IMG/VR virus record: IMGVR_UViG_3300032315_001292 | Span: 1-42,178 of that record | Reading direction: 5' to 3' (one strand) | Source: a virus | Length of the DNA stretch: 42,178 nt | Part shown: piece after piece, positions 28,981-37,896 of the stretch | Layout of the letters: every line of letters begins with the position of its first letter | How positions within the stretch are numbered: position 1 is the first letter of the stretch | Made by a program: the position numbers and the translations under genes | The notes under the pieces: generated by a model | What the model was told of the DNA's origin: nothing | The model's input: only the letters and a program-made list of their open reading frames with translations | Databases searched by the model: none

Positions 28981-29364
28981 TATGGTTCCAGTATCGATTT
29001 TAGTTTGATTTAAATCACTATCAACAAAGTTTAGTATCTGTTTAATGGTATTATTGTTTAGTTCTTTTTCATAACCCATTTTTGTTATTATTTTGTAACC
29101 GCCTGAAATTGGTTTTAGCGAAACAACATTAACAATTCGGTTTAATGAAGGTACTGAAAATCTGAGTTTAATCATTTTTTTGTCTTTGTTTTCTAAAAAA
29201 ATTGACCCATCTCCGTTTATTTGAATTTTCCTACCCAAAAGTTGTAGATTACTTTGTTCATGAATGAATTGTGGTTTGATCAACGTGTTCATATTTTCTT
29301 TGTTCTCTTCAGAAATTAGACCCATAACTTGCCTAATCCTTTTTAATTCGTTCAATACTTCCAT
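28948..29364 (-). CDS. Small tagged hypothetical protein
   Basis: A 138-residue protein. N-terminus MEVLNELKRIRQVMGLISEE is a clear (L/I)xE tag, and a second run (FIHEQ) follows at residue 35. The mature part is beta-rich (LQLLGRKIQINGDGSIFLEN, MIKLRFSVPSLNRIVNVVSL). No family is recognised. The TATTTATAAACA box lies directly upstream of the ATG. Confidence 0.65.
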   Translation of the reverse strand: MEVLNELKRIRQVMGLISEENKENMNTLIKPQFIHEQSNLQLLGRKIQINGDGSIFLENKDKKMIKLRFSVPSLNRIVNVVSLKPISGGYKIITKMGYEKELNNNTIKQILNFVDSDLNQTKIDTGTILPSLGVTKIE

Positions 29365-29388
29365 TGTTTATAAATACTTTTAAAATGA

Positions 29389-29414
29389 AAAACCCCTCAC
29401 ATTGGAGGGGTTTT
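29389..29414 (-). terminator. Bidirectional-type terminator
   Basis: A 10 bp stem AAAACCCCTC/GAGGGGTTTT (29389-29398, 29405-29414) with a 6-base loop and T-rich flanks, between two minus-strand genes. It separates the holin-like gene's transcript from the next gene. Confidence 0.8.
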
Positions 29415-29431
29415 CTTCTTATTGGTGTGTA

Positions 29432-29602
29432 TTACTTTTTTTTATCGAATACTGACCAAATAGTTCCGATGAATGTAATTACAGCACCTGTAACTTCTTG
29501 TACCATCGTTTCATCAACAAGTCCTTTCATAAGTAAAAGACCTCCAACGAATGTGAGACCATGTCTTACGATCCCCATTAATTGTTCTTTTGATAATTTC
29601 AT
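29432..29602 (-). CDS. Small holin-like membrane protein
   Basis: 56 residues from ATG 29602; a longer frame adds 21 polar residues that cross a TATTTATA box. Two hydrophobic helices (GIVRHGLTFVGGLLLMKGL and VQEVTGAVITFIGTIWSVF) are joined by a short acidic turn, and the end is DKKK. The helical hairpin is typical of small class II holins. It stands alone between a terminator and the tagged cluster, so it is likely a separate lysis-timing gene. Confidence 0.68.
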   Translation of the reverse strand: MKLSKEQLMGIVRHGLTFVGGLLLMKGLVDETMVQEVTGAVITFIGTIWSVFDKKK

Positions 29603-29657
29603 ATTTTTTTGGTTTAACGGATTATGATTTGTAAGCGCTAACAATCCTTTATAAATA

Positions 29658-31178
29658 TCATTCAATCGGAAAGAACTCCCAACCTTTGAATCCGTAAATT
29701 ACACCATACTCATCAACCATAATTTTCATTTTCTCGGCTAATCTTTTAGCTTCAAAATCATTTTTTAGTTTACCAGCCACCGCTTCTCCTTCTTTAGGTT
29801 CGTCAATACGTTCAACTACATAGTAATAACCTTCGACGGGTTTGTCATTGATAAGTCTTACACTAAAATATTTTTCATTAGGTTCTGAAGAGTCTGACTC
29901 GTAAATATCCCAACCTTGTCTTCGGGCTTCTTCACCATGAGTCTCCTGAAACCACTCCACAAAATCTCTTACATTATCAAAATCATAGAAAATTTTTTCA
30001 AAATCGGATAAATTCCCTTGTTTATTAACAAAACTATCTTCAAAAATATTTTTGTTTTTTAACTGAGCATACAATTCAAAATTTACAATAGATTCATTCA
30101 TTTTTGCGTGACCGATATAGTCGTATAATTTGGATAATTTTTTAATCATTTTCATTGATACAATCTTAAACAATTTTTCCGTTTTGTCCAAAAATTTATT
30201 TGGATCTGACATAAGTTTATCCAACTTATTCTTAACAAATTTTTTGTAAATTTCACTTTTTTCTCCTTTAAAAACACCAAACATTCGTTCAATAAAATCA
30301 TCGGCTAAATAATGTGTGAAACTTTCTATATTACGGTTTCTAAAAGCTTTAACCCATAATTCAATCATGGCGTTAACCAATTCATCATCATTTTGATAAT
30401 CATCGAGGTTTTTGCCGACACCTTCCAAAATTTCTTTTATTTCATCAATATAATTGTACAAACTTTTTTTAAACTTTTCTTTGGAAAACTGTGATATTTT
30501 TTGTAGTCTTAGATAGGTTTTATTGGATAAAAGGAAATCCAAAAATTTGCTCTTATCAATGTCTTGTAAAATCATTTGTGTGGCGATTTCAGAAGGTCTC
30601 ACCAATGATTCAATATTTGAGGTATAATACAGATTAAACGCCAACCTCTGAAGAGGTTTTATCGATCCCATCATTTTTTTAGCCGCGTGATAGGATATTA
30701 ATTTTCTAGAATTAACTCCTTTCGACTTATAGTCATCATATAAATGTTTTAATTCATGAGCTATTGATGAAATTGACGATTTATAATTTTCGGATAAAAA
30801 TATTTTGAGGTCTGTCACGTCCCAATTTTCAGGAACCGCTATCTCTACTCCTAAATTGACTGATCCTACTTCTAACTTATTGTTAATTTTTAGTTTTTTA
30901 TCTTCGATTTTAGTTCTAATTTTACCTTTTTGAGTCCATTCTAAAAATTTTGGTGAATCAACTTTATCTGTTACAAATAATTTTACATCAAAATTTATAT
31001 TATCTAAATTCATATCACCAATCTGTGCTGGTGGGTTCAATTTAAAGTTTAAAGTATAATCAGTTTGTGATTCGTTGAGTTCATCCTCCAAATGTCTTAT
31101 AAACCCTTCGTATACTTTAACGGACGCTTGATATAATCCATCCGGTACACCTAATCTTTCATTAAGTATTTTTTTCAT
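29658..31178 (-). CDS. Tagged HExxH metallopeptidase-like protein
   Basis: About 506 residues from ATG 31178, 1 base after the upstream gene's stop. N-terminus MKKILNERLGVPDGLYQ is the same tag as in the 26.1 kb paralogue. SSIAHELKHLYDDYKSKG provides HExxH; YTSNIESLVRPSEIATQMI holds a candidate third ligand Glu. The long C-terminal helical region (about 250 residues) ends in DFVEWFQETHGEEARRQGW and a beta-rich domain. It is a zincin-like peptidase probably packaged with the DNA. The target is unknown. Confidence 0.72.
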   Translation of the reverse strand: MKKILNERLGVPDGLYQASVKVYEGFIRHLEDELNESQTDYTLNFKLNPPAQIGDMNLDNINFDVKLFVTDKVDSPKFLEWTQKGKIRTKIEDKKLKINNKLEVGSVNLGVEIAVPENWDVTDLKIFLSENYKSSISSIAHELKHLYDDYKSKGVNSRKLISYHAAKKMMGSIKPLQRLAFNLYYTSNIESLVRPSEIATQMILQDIDKSKFLDFLLSNKTYLRLQKISQFSKEKFKKSLYNYIDEIKEILEGVGKNLDDYQNDDELVNAMIELWVKAFRNRNIESFTHYLADDFIERMFGVFKGEKSEIYKKFVKNKLDKLMSDPNKFLDKTEKLFKIVSMKMIKKLSKLYDYIGHAKMNESIVNFELYAQLKNKNIFEDSFVNKQGNLSDFEKIFYDFDNVRDFVEWFQETHGEEARRQGWDIYESDSSEPNEKYFSVRLINDKPVEGYYYVVERIDEPKEGEAVAGKLKNDFEAKRLAEKMKIMVDEYGVIYGFKGWEFFPIE

Positions 31179-31179
31179 A

Positions 31180-31899
31180 TTAATTTTTTCTTTTAACCCA
31201 AGCAATTCTTAATAAATGAGCTGGTGTTGCTTGAACATTACCTCCAACATTATGTAACACAATTGGTACATTGTCCACAATGACCATTACTCTACCAACA
31301 TGCGTATTCATCGCCCACAAATTATTTTGATTCCTATTTTTATCACTCAAAAAACCTTCGTAAAATGCCTCCTCATGATGTGAAGATGGTGGATAAAATA
31401 TACCAACTAAATCTCCATTTTGTAGAGGAATATTTGGTCTAGATGGTACAATACCATTTACAAATTGTGCAACTTTGTCTTTATAAGGACCATTTTGAAC
31501 ACCACCTCCTTTTTGATTTATAGTATTCCACATTTGTTGAGCGTATTTAATTTTTTCAGGGGGAATGTTGTTGAATGCGGAATAGACTATCTTACCAGGA
31601 CCTTGTTTATAGGTTGTCCAAGCTTTACCAATATAATTCAAATCGTCGGAAATATCATTAATGAATTGTGCACAATTTTCATCGTTTGGTTTACAAATTC
31701 TGTTGGTAGAACTATCGGTACTAATCTCTGAAAAATCAATTTGTTTCTTGAATTCAGGATTCATTTGAGGATGAACAGCAATTTTTGGTTTTTCAATACC
31801 CAAAGTCCTTTTTATTTTTTTAAATAAGTTTTGTTCATTCAAAACCTTGTTGATTATATCAACCAATTCAGATTCGGTTAACTTGATTGTTTTTTTCAT
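31180..31899 (-). CDS. Tagged NlpC/P60-like hydrolase
   Basis: A 239-residue protein. N-terminus IKLTESELVDIINKVLNE is the clearest tag consensus. The catalytic candidates are Cys in CKPNDENCAQFINDISD and His in MNTHVGRVMVIVDN, with LQNGDLVGIFYPPSSHHEEAF between, an order and spacing like NlpC/P60 or CHAP cysteine peptidases of peptidoglycan. It might therefore help the DNA or the phage cross the cell wall. The family call rests on order of motifs and not on a full match. Confidence 0.6.
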   Translation of the reverse strand: MKKTIKLTESELVDIINKVLNEQNLFKKIKRTLGIEKPKIAVHPQMNPEFKKQIDFSEISTDSSTNRICKPNDENCAQFINDISDDLNYIGKAWTTYKQGPGKIVYSAFNNIPPEKIKYAQQMWNTINQKGGGVQNGPYKDKVAQFVNGIVPSRPNIPLQNGDLVGIFYPPSSHHEEAFYEGFLSDKNRNQNNLWAMNTHVGRVMVIVDNVPIVLHNVGGNVQATPAHLLRIAWVKRKN

Positions 31900-31961
31900 A
31901 AGTCAAACAATAAACCATTTTTTTTTGGTTTTTTAATAAATAGTAATCGATTAAAAAAAAA

Positions 31962-31992
31962 TTGTTTAAACGAACTTTTTCTATTATCTTTG
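31962..31992 (+). promoter_or_regulatory. Bacteroidota-type promoter
   Basis: TTG at 31962-31964, 20 bases, TATCTTTG at 31985-31992; ATG follows 5 bases after. The prom overlaps the first codons of a longer frame, so the true start is 31998. Confidence 0.65.
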
Positions 31993-31997
31993 GAATT

Positions 31998-32576
31998 ATG
32001 ATAAAGAAAACCTTATTAATTTTGATTTTTATTTTGATGACATCATCAATCCCATTTTTGAGTAAAAACCAAAAAATTTATATTCAACCTATGGGACATG
32101 TACCTCAAGATAAATTGAAAATAATCGAAGAAAATTTAACTAAAACATACAACACCGAAATCATTGTATTAGAAAAAGTCAAGATACCAAATGAAGTGAA
32201 AATAAAAAATACTGACAGACTCAGTGCCGATAAAATACTTAGGATCTACAATTCTGATTTTTTCTTTAATAATAAGAAGATTTTAGTTGTTACTTCGAAA
32301 GACATCTGTACCACTAGATTTTTGAACGGGAAAAAATTCAAGAATTGGGGGGTTTTCGGTTTGGGTACTATGTATGGGTCTGCATGTGTAGTTTCAACTT
32401 TTAGAATTAAATCGACTAGTAGACTTATAAAAGTCGCTATTCATGAAATAGGTCATACCAAAGGTCTCTCACATTGTAAAAATGTTAAATGCGTGATGAC
32501 AGATGCTAGAGGATTAGGTAGGACTGTTGATAACGCGGGATTTAAATTATGTGATAAATGTATAAAAGAACTTTAA
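31998..32576 (+). CDS. Secreted archaemetzincin-like zinc peptidase
   Basis: About 192 residues. A signal peptide (IKKTLLILIFILMTSSIPF) precedes a domain with the exact archaemetzincin signature. HEIGHTKGLSHC gives the zinc-binding HExxHxxGxxH plus C; after four residues comes CVM, then after 17 residues CDKC. The pattern HExxHxxGxxHCx4CxMx17CxxC is characteristic of peptidase family M54 and is complete here. Family members are mostly cytosolic aminopeptidase-like proteins; an exported phage version with its own host-type promoter is unusual. It should cleave peptides in the periplasm or outside. Confidence 0.88.
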   Translation: MIKKTLLILIFILMTSSIPFLSKNQKIYIQPMGHVPQDKLKIIEENLTKTYNTEIIVLEKVKIPNEVKIKNTDRLSADKILRIYNSDFFFNNKKILVVTSKDICTTRFLNGKKFKNWGVFGLGTMYGSACVVSTFRIKSTSRLIKVAIHEIGHTKGLSHCKNVKCVMTDARGLGRTVDNAGFKLCDKCIKEL

Positions 32577-32577
32577 T

Positions 32578-33819
32578 TTACGAAAATAAATCATAAATCG
32601 ATCTCACACATTTCTCACCCAAAGCAATTAATCCTGAAGTCCATTTTTCAAATGTCGTTATTTTTACTTCATCATCTTTACCATTATCTGGTAATATAAA
32701 CACCCATTCTGGTTCATATTGGTTTATCAACCGTAAAAAGTTTTCACCAACATTAATACATCCTGCACCAGCTCTAGTGTAATTTTTAATTGGTTGTCCA
32801 TCCTTACCTGCCCGCTGTCTCAGTTCTTTTCTTTTTTCACCAGCACTACCGTGTACCGCGGTGGGGTCGGTTAAAATGTCTGTAGCCCCTCTCAATTTAA
32901 ATGTGTTATCTATACCTTTACCATATCCTTCAAAACCTTTTGTTTGTGTTCCAGTAGACACTCTGTACGCTCCTGATGGTGTAAAATCTAAGCCAAGTTC
33001 TCTTTGTACTGTATATGAATAAGGAAAACCTTGGGGAAATTCTTTATCTGTGGGTGATATCATCCAATTCGTCGCATTTGGATATCTGTCTAAATATTTT
33101 TTAATTTTTTTGGATTCAGGATTATTTGGATTTTTTTTGGCAAACTCTAACGATCGTTTGTACCATTCTTCATATCCACCTTTACCTTCACCGACTCCTG
33201 GGTCCTTACTTCTACCTGTTGTTATAGTATCTTTACCTAAAAACTTATAATTTGGTCCGAATAAAGAAACAATTGAAGCATCTTTATTAACAATCATAAA
33301 AGTATCACCTTTGAATTCATTGTTAAGTTTCATGCGTTCTATAAATTTATAACTCCTTTCTGAAATTTGACCTGTCAAATTTTCAATTTGTTTTTTTTGA
33401 GTTGTTTGAGTTTTTTGTCCAACACCACTTGTCTTGATAGTTTGTCCTTTTTGTAACATTCTTATTTGATCATTACTCAATGGACTTACACCTAATTTTT
33501 TTGCAGTATTTGTACCTACAATCCCATCTGGTGTTAAACTATTTTTTCTTTGAAAGTCAACTATTGCATTCCGAGTCATTTTTCCATAAACTCCATCAAT
33601 TCCATCTCTATTTGGTCCTGAAGTACCCAAATTATATCCCAAACTCTTAAGTTTTGTTTGAATAGTGGCAATGTTTTTTGCACTTTGGGTATTTTGTGTA
33701 CGTGATATTATATCTTGACCGAAATTGGAAGGTATTGGTCTCCCTAAACCTTGTTCTGATAATACTTTATTAATTATTTTCAATAAATCAGATTCGTCTA
33801 GTTTAATTATTTTTTTCAT
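32578..33819 (-). CDS. Tagged L,D-transpeptidase-like protein with peptidoglycan-binding domain
   Basis: A 413-residue protein. N-terminus IKLDESDLLKIINKVLSE is a near twin of the tag on the 31.2 kb protein. Residues about 46-110 form a peptidoglycan-binding type 1 domain (IATIQTKLKSLGYNLG, YGKMTRNAIVDFQ). The C-terminal part has AVHGSAG (His323) and RAGAGCINVGENFLRL (Cys354), the His/Cys core of YkuD-type L,D-transpeptidases, with PSGAYRVSTG before it. It would link or cut peptide cross-links in peptidoglycan. Together with the nearby lysozyme-like and NlpC-like proteins it suggests cell-wall remodelling enzymes carried in the head. Confidence 0.8.
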   Translation of the reverse strand: MKKIIKLDESDLLKIINKVLSEQGLGRPIPSNFGQDIISRTQNTQSAKNIATIQTKLKSLGYNLGTSGPNRDGIDGVYGKMTRNAIVDFQRKNSLTPDGIVGTNTAKKLGVSPLSNDQIRMLQKGQTIKTSGVGQKTQTTQKKQIENLTGQISERSYKFIERMKLNNEFKGDTFMIVNKDASIVSLFGPNYKFLGKDTITTGRSKDPGVGEGKGGYEEWYKRSLEFAKKNPNNPESKKIKKYLDRYPNATNWMISPTDKEFPQGFPYSYTVQRELGLDFTPSGAYRVSTGTQTKGFEGYGKGIDNTFKLRGATDILTDPTAVHGSAGEKRKELRQRAGKDGQPIKNYTRAGAGCINVGENFLRLINQYEPEWVFILPDNGKDDEVKITTFEKWTSGLIALGEKCVRSIYDLFS

Positions 33820-33883
33820 GCGTGTTTTTTTGTATAAATACTTTTAATTTTTTTTTCGACCTTGACAATGTGCTCTCTGTGAA

Positions 33884-33921
33884 AACCCTTTTGGGTTATT
33901 ACAATTAATCTTTTAATTGTA
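33884..33921. other. Hairpin pair in intergenic region
   Basis: AACCC/GGGTT (33884-33888, 33893-33897) with a TTTT loop, followed by ACAATTAA/TTAATTGT (33901-33920). Neither is a strong terminator. The 138 bases from 33820 to 33958 hold no gene; GTATAAATAC at 33832 is the TATTTATA box of the upstream gene. Confidence 0.4.
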
Positions 33922-33958
33922 TTTTCATTAATTTGGAAGATCATATTGGTAAATATTA

Positions 33959-34858
33959 TCAATTTGTTCTGCGTAACACATTTCTCATTACACTTTCTGG
34001 TGTCATTACACTAGAATTTATACCTAATAAGTCTACAAATTGTATTCCTTTTTGTGGATCATAAATAAAATTACTTCTTTTAGGGTCAAGTTGTATTTTT
34101 TTACTATAAAGTTCTTGTAAATCGTTTTCGAAATTTTTTATATGATTCGAAGGAATCATGTGAATTTCTTCTTTTGTCATTTTTTCCATAGACTTACCAA
34201 TAGCTTTTTGTTGTACTAAATAAACTGTTTCATTACCTTTTGAATCGAGAAAAGATTTTACTTGTACAGTTTTCATGACTCTTGGTGATTTAACTGTATT
34301 CATAAATTTTAAATTTTGAATACCTGGATCAGTCCAACCTGTTCCAGCTTTAGCTACATATCCATCTCCTAAGTCAAATACACCTTTATTATTTAACCCT
34401 GCACCACCAGATATGTTTATTTTATTCTTTAATTGACTAGGAAATCGTAAAATATCTTTTTGTGGACTATTTTGTACTAATGTTTTGTTTTTATTTTGTA
34501 AAATTTTGTTTCTTAAAGCATTTTCAGCGTTTATTAAGTTTTTTGAATTATTAACATCCATTCCATATTTCAAATTTAATTTTTCTATTTCTTTGGTATA
34601 TTGTTCACGACTGATTTCTTTTTTTTTCAGTTTTTCTATAAAAAAATTCTGTTCTGATTGGTATTGTTGTTGTAAAGTTCTTATTTTATGTAATTTTTGT
34701 GTATTTTTTGGCTGAAAAATTTTTTTTACAAACTGAGATCCTGCATTGTAAATAGGTTGAATAAGTTTAGTACGATTTTCATTTAAAAATTTTTCTAGAA
34801 TATATTGTTTTAAATTTTCTTTAATTTCATTTTCAAAATGAATTTTATAAAGATTCAT
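33959..34858 (-). CDS. Tagged kinase-fold protein
   Basis: About 299 residues from ATG 34858 (ten residues shorter than the longest frame). N-terminus YKIHFENEIKENLKQYILEK and FLNEN is a tag-like helix with LNE. A coiled-coil region (residues about 45-110) is followed by a kinase-like core: ISGGAGLNNKGVFDLGDGYVAKAG (glycine-rich strand-turn and Lys), then SNHIKNFENDLQELYSKKIQL, then LDPKRSNFIYDPQKGIQFVDLLG, which matches the catalytic Asp-x4-Asn and metal-binding Asp of kinase-like folds. It is a candidate packaged protein kinase. Confidence 0.65.
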   Translation of the reverse strand: MNLYKIHFENEIKENLKQYILEKFLNENRTKLIQPIYNAGSQFVKKIFQPKNTQKLHKIRTLQQQYQSEQNFFIEKLKKKEISREQYTKEIEKLNLKYGMDVNNSKNLINAENALRNKILQNKNKTLVQNSPQKDILRFPSQLKNKINISGGAGLNNKGVFDLGDGYVAKAGTGWTDPGIQNLKFMNTVKSPRVMKTVQVKSFLDSKGNETVYLVQQKAIGKSMEKMTKEEIHMIPSNHIKNFENDLQELYSKKIQLDPKRSNFIYDPQKGIQFVDLLGINSSVMTPESVMRNVLRRTN

Positions 34859-34944
34859 AGTTTTTTTATTTTTCGGCTGAAAGACCATATCAGTAAATAT
34901 TCGAATTATTTAGTTTTGACGGGTGCATATTAAATATCTTGTCG

Positions 34945-34952
34945 TATATTTG
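34945..34952 (+). promoter_or_regulatory. Promoter -7 element for the SprT-like gene
   Basis: TATATTTG 20 bases before ATG 34973. A TTTG at 34915 is too far (26 bases), so the -33 element is weak or absent. Confidence 0.45.
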
Positions 34953-34972
34953 TCGTACAAAAAAAATAAACT

Positions 34973-35431
34973 ATGGACATACGACAAGCTAATCTGACGG
35001 CAATCGAATTGATGGATAAATATGGGTTGTTGGATAAAGGTTGGTGTTTCAAATTTGATAATGCAAAAATCAGATTTGGGTGTTGTAATTATACGGACAA
35101 AGTAATTACACTCTCACGACATCTGTGTAAGTTGAATTCAAAAGAAAAGGTTGTTGACACTATTTTACACGAAATAGCCCATGCTCTTTGTCCTGGACAA
35201 CATCACAACCATGTTTGGCGAAGGAAAGCTATCGAGATTGGTTGCTCCGGGAATCGTTGCTATAGTGCGACTGAGGTGGTTCAACCAAAACTTAAATACA
35301 CCGCGGTTTGTAAAGGTTGTAATACCGAGTTTAACAGAACCCGTGTTGTTCGGAAGAATTCTTCTTGCGGAAAGTGTTCAAATGGTGCTTACAATGAGAA
35401 TTTCAAGTTGTTTTTCAAACAAAATTACTGA
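34973..35431 (+). CDS. SprT-like zinc metalloprotease
   Basis: A 152-residue SprT/Spartan-type domain. LHEIAHALCPGQHHNHVWRR supplies HExxH and the third-ligand His; the C-terminal zinc ribbon is CKGCNTEF...CGKCSNGAYN. SprT-family proteins of bacteria are small and of unclear role; the eukaryotic homologue cuts DNA-protein cross-links. With its host-type promoter it is likely an early gene, and could clear proteins from phage DNA. It lacks an N-terminal tag. Confidence 0.88.
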   Translation: MDIRQANLTAIELMDKYGLLDKGWCFKFDNAKIRFGCCNYTDKVITLSRHLCKLNSKEKVVDTILHEIAHALCPGQHHNHVWRRKAIEIGCSGNRCYSATEVVQPKLKYTAVCKGCNTEFNRTRVVRKNSSCGKCSNGAYNENFKLFFKQNY

Positions 35432-35447
35432 TACAAATCAAATATGA

Positions 35448-35765
35448 TTACAGTTCTTCGAAATCGGTATACTCTTTGTAGTCTGTTATATTATCATCAT
35501 TATTTGTATACTTTTTGAAATAATCAAGTTCCATATTATATGGTAGACCCATCATATGCTCTAGATAATTTTGGAATACCTTCTGATAATTTTTTTCGGG
35601 TATACCCAATGATGCCATATGTTTTCTGATCCTTGATGGTATTTCTAGTGTGATTCGATAAGATAATGAATTATTTTGTATTTCTAGTTGCTCTTTTACA
35701 ACTCGTCTCTCCAAAATTTGATTGGATTTTTTAATATGTTCAATTTTCCTGAAATTAGTTTTCAT
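35448..35765 (-). CDS. Hypothetical protein
   Basis: A 105-residue charged protein (ERRVVKEQLEIQNNSLSYRIT, IPSRIRKHMASLGIPEKNYQ) with an acidic C-terminus. It is not recognised. Upstream lies the palindrome GTCCTGTA/TACAGGAC around TATATTTATA, which may be its promoter or operator. Confidence 0.6.
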   Translation of the reverse strand: MKTNFRKIEHIKKSNQILERRVVKEQLEIQNNSLSYRITLEIPSRIRKHMASLGIPEKNYQKVFQNYLEHMMGLPYNMELDYFKKYTNNDDNITDYKEYTDFEEL

Positions 35766-35782
35766 TTTTTAATTTTTAATTT

Positions 35783-36526
35783 TTAATAACGTCCTGTAAT
35801 ATAAATATACAGGACTTCGGGAATTTTAGTACAAACTGTTTCATTACCATCAAAATCGGTACAAGGGATCTCAGGAAGATTATTGACATAGGATCTAATT
35901 TCACGTGGAGCGATAAATTTACCACGTTTATCTTTACGTAACAATTTCTCGATTAATGGTTCACGTAAATACAATTTATTCCTATCGTAGTACTCTTTAA
36001 GAATAATGTTCAGATAATTTTTTGAACTCGTACTCAAGGATTCATTTTTACTTTTCTTGGTTTGATCTAAATTGGGTCTAATAAAAAAAGGTTTGTGTCG
36101 CAAAATATAAGCCACCGCATCATCGAATTGGTTTTCTTCGAAAAGTTTATTTTCAAGAATACCATTATGGTTTTTGAATATCTCTATTTGATCGCTCCCT
36201 AAAAATTCAATTAAAAAATAAAATTCATCCACCCAAGTATCTACTTCCCAACTTCTATCTGACATATGTGATAGTATAATACCATTTTTGGTTAATTCTT
36301 TCATTAACTCCGAACGTACATCTATAGGAGGATCGTCCTGATAATCGTCTGTATCAGGTTCTGAGGGTTCACTATAATCTCTATATTGGTTATAAGTCAT
36401 TAAAGGTTCTCCAGCAGAATTAAACGGCTGTTCATTTAAATACAAATTTTTGGTTGAGACTATGTGCATTTCTAAAATTCTGTCTCTGTCAGTATCCGAA
36501 ATGTAACTAAGTTTTTTATCAATCAT
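35783..36526 (-). CDS. Tagged hypothetical protein
   Basis: About 247 residues from ATG 36526, because the following block SYISDTDRDRILEMHIVSTK and NLYLNEQ is the conserved start. This block ends in LNE and resembles leaders of internal proteins in other large phages. Downstream are a Pro/Asp-rich linker (DYSEPSEPDTDDYQDDPPID), a helical core and a region with two cysteines near the C-terminus (PCTDFDGNETVCTK). The function is unknown. TATTTATTGATATG precedes the ATG. Confidence 0.62.
   Translation of the reverse strand: MIDKKLSYISDTDRDRILEMHIVSTKNLYLNEQPFNSAGEPLMTYNQYRDYSEPSEPDTDDYQDDPPIDVRSELMKELTKNGIILSHMSDRSWEVDTWVDEFYFLIEFLGSDQIEIFKNHNGILENKLFEENQFDDAVAYILRHKPFFIRPNLDQTKKSKNESLSTSSKNYLNIILKEYYDRNKLYLREPLIEKLLRKDKRGKFIAPREIRSYVNNLPEIPCTDFDGNETVCTKIPEVLYIYITGRY
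35791..35815 (-). promoter_or_regulatory. Palindrome around TATATTTATA
   Basis: GTCCTGTA at 35791-35798 and TACAGGAC at 35808-35815 flank the TATTTATA box. The same CTGTA arms occur at 18277. It overlaps the last codons of the upstream gene, and could be an operator. Confidence 0.45.
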
Positions 36527-36614
36527 ATCAATAAATATCATTGATTGAAAGAATATTTGATGATTTAATAATAGGGGTTTCTTTATGGAATATTTGATTT
36601 TTTTGACATAGTAA

Positions 36615-36666
36615 AGAATTTTTGTAAATATGTTTTCACAGAATACAAACATTTTACAAAAATTCT
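36615..36666. repeat. 14 bp perfect inverted repeat before tnpB
   Basis: AGAATTTTTGTAAA (36615-36628) and TTTACAAAAATTCT (36653-36666) form a stem with a 24-nt loop, about 34 bases before the tnpB ATG. It is a candidate left-end hairpin of the insertion element. Confidence 0.5.
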
Positions 36667-36699
36667 GTCTTTTGTAGATAATCAAGATATTTATAATAA

Positions 36700-37896
36700 A
36701 TGAAGATTATTCACAAATCATACAAGTTTAGAATTGAGCCGACATCAGAACAAATTGTTTTGTTATCAAAACATTTTGGTGCTTGTAGATTTGTATTTAA
36801 TAGATTTCTTCACGAAAGAAAAGAAAAATATTTAAACGAAAAAACTTCATTAAATTATTATGATAATGCAAGAACATTAACCGATTTAAAAAAAGAAGAA
36901 GATTTTGATTGGTTAAAGGAAATAAATTCACAATCTTTACAATCGGCAATTAGAAATCTTGATTCAGCATATAAAAACTTTTTTAATAAACAAAATAAGT
37001 TTCCAAGATTTAAATCAAAATACAATAAACAAAGTTTTAAAATACCTCAAAATGCTTTAATTAATGAAGGAAAATTAGTTATTCCAAAATTCAAGGAAGG
37101 AATTAAAATAAACTTACATAGAGAAATAGAAGGTGAAATATTATTTGCAACAATTACCAAATCAACTACAGGAAAATATTATGTCAGTATAACTTGTGAA
37201 GTTAATTACAAACCATTTGATAAAACAGGTTCAAAAGTAGGTATTGATACAGGTATTAAAGATTTGGCAATACTTTCAGATGGAAAAACCTATGAAAATA
37301 TTAAAGTTTTAAAATCAAAGTTAAAAAAACTTAAATATCAACAAAGACAACTATCCAAAAAACAAAAAGGTAGTAATAGCGGACAAAAACAAAAAATTAA
37401 ATTATCTTTAACTCACGAAAAAATAACTAATATCAGAAAAGATTACTTACATAAAATATCTACAGAAATAGTCAAAAACCACGACATTATATCTGTAGAA
37501 GATTTGTCAGTTAAAAATATGATGAAAAATCATAAATTGGCTCAATCCTTATCTGATGTTAGTTTAGGTATGTTCTATACAATGTTAGAATATAAGTCAA
37601 AATGGAATGATAAATCTTTTGTTAAAATTGATAGATTTTTTCCATCTAGTAAAACTTGTTCTAACTGCGGATGGATATATCAAGATTTAAATCTTTCCAT
37701 TAGAGAATGGACTTGTCCTTCTTGTAATGAACATCACGATAGAGATTTAAATGCTAGTAAAAATATCCTTAAACAAGGAATAAACATATTGTCTGGTTAC
37801 GGAATAGAATCGGACACTAAACAAAAACAGGAGGAGGCGTTACCATTAGGTGAGTCTGTGATTCCTGAAGCCCAACCATCTTTAGTGGTTGGGTAG
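36700..37896 (+). CDS. tnpB: TnpB RNA-guided nuclease (OrfB family), complete
   Basis: A 398-residue protein with the full TnpB layout. N-terminal helix-turn-helix region (KSYKFRIEPTSEQIVLLSKH, GACRFVFNRFLHERKEKY). RuvC motifs: VGIDTGIKDLAIL with Asp183, ISVEDLSVKNM with Glu267, and HHDRDLNAS with Asp347/349. The zinc finger CSNCGWIY...CPSCNE lies at 320-342. All catalytic residues are present. The 3' end of the gene together with the right-end hairpin would encode the omega RNA, and the guide would start just after TTCA (37897-37900). TnpB is a ready RNA-guided DNA nuclease that could aid spread or act against other phages. Confidence 0.95.
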   Translation: MKIIHKSYKFRIEPTSEQIVLLSKHFGACRFVFNRFLHERKEKYLNEKTSLNYYDNARTLTDLKKEEDFDWLKEINSQSLQSAIRNLDSAYKNFFNKQNKFPRFKSKYNKQSFKIPQNALINEGKLVIPKFKEGIKINLHREIEGEILFATITKSTTGKYYVSITCEVNYKPFDKTGSKVGIDTGIKDLAILSDGKTYENIKVLKSKLKKLKYQQRQLSKKQKGSNSGQKQKIKLSLTHEKITNIRKDYLHKISTEIVKNHDIISVEDLSVKNMMKNHKLAQSLSDVSLGMFYTMLEYKSKWNDKSFVKIDRFFPSSKTCSNCGWIYQDLNLSIREWTCPSCNEHHDRDLNASKNILKQGINILSGYGIESDTKQKQEEALPLGESVIPEAQPSLVVG

